DNA from: Bradyrhizobium sp. 138
GTDB taxonomy: Bacteria > Pseudomonadota > Alphaproteobacteria > Rhizobiales > Xanthobacteraceae
Direction of reading: 5' to 3'
Length of the DNA: 64,000 bases
NCBI RefSeq assembly: GCF_023074075.1
Contig: NZ_JADPKT010000081.1
Location: 1-64,000 of the forward strand
The notes below the pieces were generated by a model that did no database searches, was not told the origin of the DNA, and was given only the letters and a program-made list of their open reading frames with translations. The position numbers were made by a program, and so were the translations under genes. Positions 63,272-64,000 of the stretch are shown here, one piece after another (within the stretch, counting starts at the first letter, position 1; each line of letters begins with the position of its first letter).

Positions 63272-64000
63272 CAGACCGCCTCCGCCGCGTGCGTGGATTG
63301 CGCGTAGCCCTTCATCACCTCGTCCTTCAGCACGCTCCAGATCTCGCGATGGAGCGCATGGAACTCCTTGTCGAGCCGCACCTCGAAGATATCGCGCGGG
63401 CGCGGCAAGCTGACGCGCCAGTCGCCGATGATCCGCGAGGACGGCCCCGCCGACATGATCACGACGCGGTCGGCGAGCGCGATCGCCTCTTCGAGATCAT
63501 GGGTGACGAACAGCACGGCCTTGCGATCGGCATTCCAGAGCTCGAGCAGCAGATTGCCCATCACCTGGCGCGTCTGCGCATCGAGCGGCCCGAACGGCTC
63601 GTCCATCAGCAGGATTTTTGGGTCGCGGATCAGCACCTGCGCCAGCGCGACGCGCTTGCGCTGGCCGCCGGAGAGCATGTGCGGATAGCGGCCCGCGAAC
63701 GCGCCGAGGCCGACCGAAGTCAGCCATTGCTGCGCCCGCGGCAGCGCTTCGGCGCGCGGCGTGCCCTTGATCTCGAGCCCGATCGCGACATTGTCGAGCG
63801 CGGTCTTCCACGGGAACAAGGCGTCGGCCTGGAACAGGTAGCCGGCATCCCGGTTCAGCCCCGCCAGCGGCTGGTCGAATATCCCGACACTGCCGGCGGC
63901 GGGCTTCAGCAGCCCGGCCGCAACGTTGAGCAGCGTGGATTTCCCGCAGCCCGTCGGGCCGACAATGGCCACGAACTCGCCCTGCGCCACCGCGAGATGG
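63271..64000 (-). CDS. ABC transporter ATPase, SsuB/TauB type (5' end beyond window)
   Basis: At least 242 residues; the N-terminus lies beyond base 64000. Walker A GPTGCGKSTLL, Q-loop LFQADALFPWKT, signature LSGGQRKRVALAQVLIRDPK, Walker B ILLMDEPFGPLDA and switch FVTHDLEEAIALADR are all intact. Upstream partner of the permease. The C-terminal tail (KDEVMKGYAQSTHAAEAV) is short. Confidence 0.93.
   Translation of the reverse strand, partial: HLAVAQGEFVAIVGPTGCGKSTLLNVAAGLLKPAAGSVGIFDQPLAGLNRDAGYLFQADALFPWKTALDNVAIGLEIKGTPRAEALPRAQQWLTSVGLGAFAGRYPHMLSGGQRKRVALAQVLIRDPKILLMDEPFGPLDAQTRQVMGNLLLELWNADRKAVLFVTHDLEEAIALADRVVIMSAGPSSRIIGDWRVSLPRPRDIFEVRLDKEFHALHREIWSVLKDEVMKGYAQSTHAAEAV

Overview
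The window looks like chromosomal DNA of a Bradyrhizobium-type alphaproteobacterium. The inference rests on GC-rich coding sequence, many small Bradyrhizobium-style orphan proteins, dispersed palindromic repeats with the core GTAGGGTGGGC, a SemiSWEET, a CmcJ-like oxygenase, a large number of ABC/TRAP/Bug substrate-binding proteins, and GGAAC-N16/17-CGTT (EcfG-type) promoters. No species can be assigned from sequence alone.

Layout. 1-7.9 kb is gene-poor and partly AT-rich. It holds the start of a VCBS-repeat surface or secreted protein that runs off the left edge, an H-NS-like protein and several very small orphan genes; it ends exactly at the 3' end of tRNA-Lys(CTT), so it may be the end of a degraded genomic island. 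8-20 kb holds a Spy-like periplasmic protein, an orphan TRAP binding protein (dctP type), leuA with a candidate Leu-rich leader peptide and overlapping hairpin, a long repeat-filled intergenic region, an SMP-30 family protein, a glycine/aspartate-repeat RTX-like protein, an amino-acid-type ABC binding protein, a Gfo/Idh/MocA oxidoreductase and an RlpA-like protein. 20-28 kb is an organosulfur-type cluster (binding protein, permease, ATPase, acyl-CoA-dehydrogenase-like flavoprotein, LLM monooxygenase, CmcJ-family oxygenase) with a second binding protein transcribed divergently.

28-32 kb is glycogen synthesis (glgC-glgA overlapping) followed by a SemiSWEET sugar transporter. 32-35 kb is a MASE1 hybrid histidine kinase facing a NarL-type response regulator, their stop codons sharing the palindrome TCATGA. 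35-45 kb holds an OpgC-like membrane acyltransferase with an odd C-terminal tail, a DODA-type dioxygenase, a type B carboxylesterase whose nucleophile serine is replaced by Asp, a fused Baeyer-Villiger-type monooxygenase/esterase, and a divergent MFS/LysR pair. 45-47 kb has two EcfG-type stress promoters, a possible ~70-nt terminated RNA, and several small conserved-looking genes.

47-64 kb holds a malic enzyme, an orphan Bug-type binding protein, a large MscS-family channel, an MBL-fold hydrolase, a compact liv operon (livK-G-F-H-M) whose last gene overlaps a PPK2 polyphosphate kinase, a NUDIX hydrolase, and an SsuABC/TauABC-like transporter whose operon is interrupted by an oppositely oriented, frameshifted cupin gene. 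The final ATPase runs off the right edge. Protein starts were chosen from Shine-Dalgarno context where possible and often differ from the longest reading frame.
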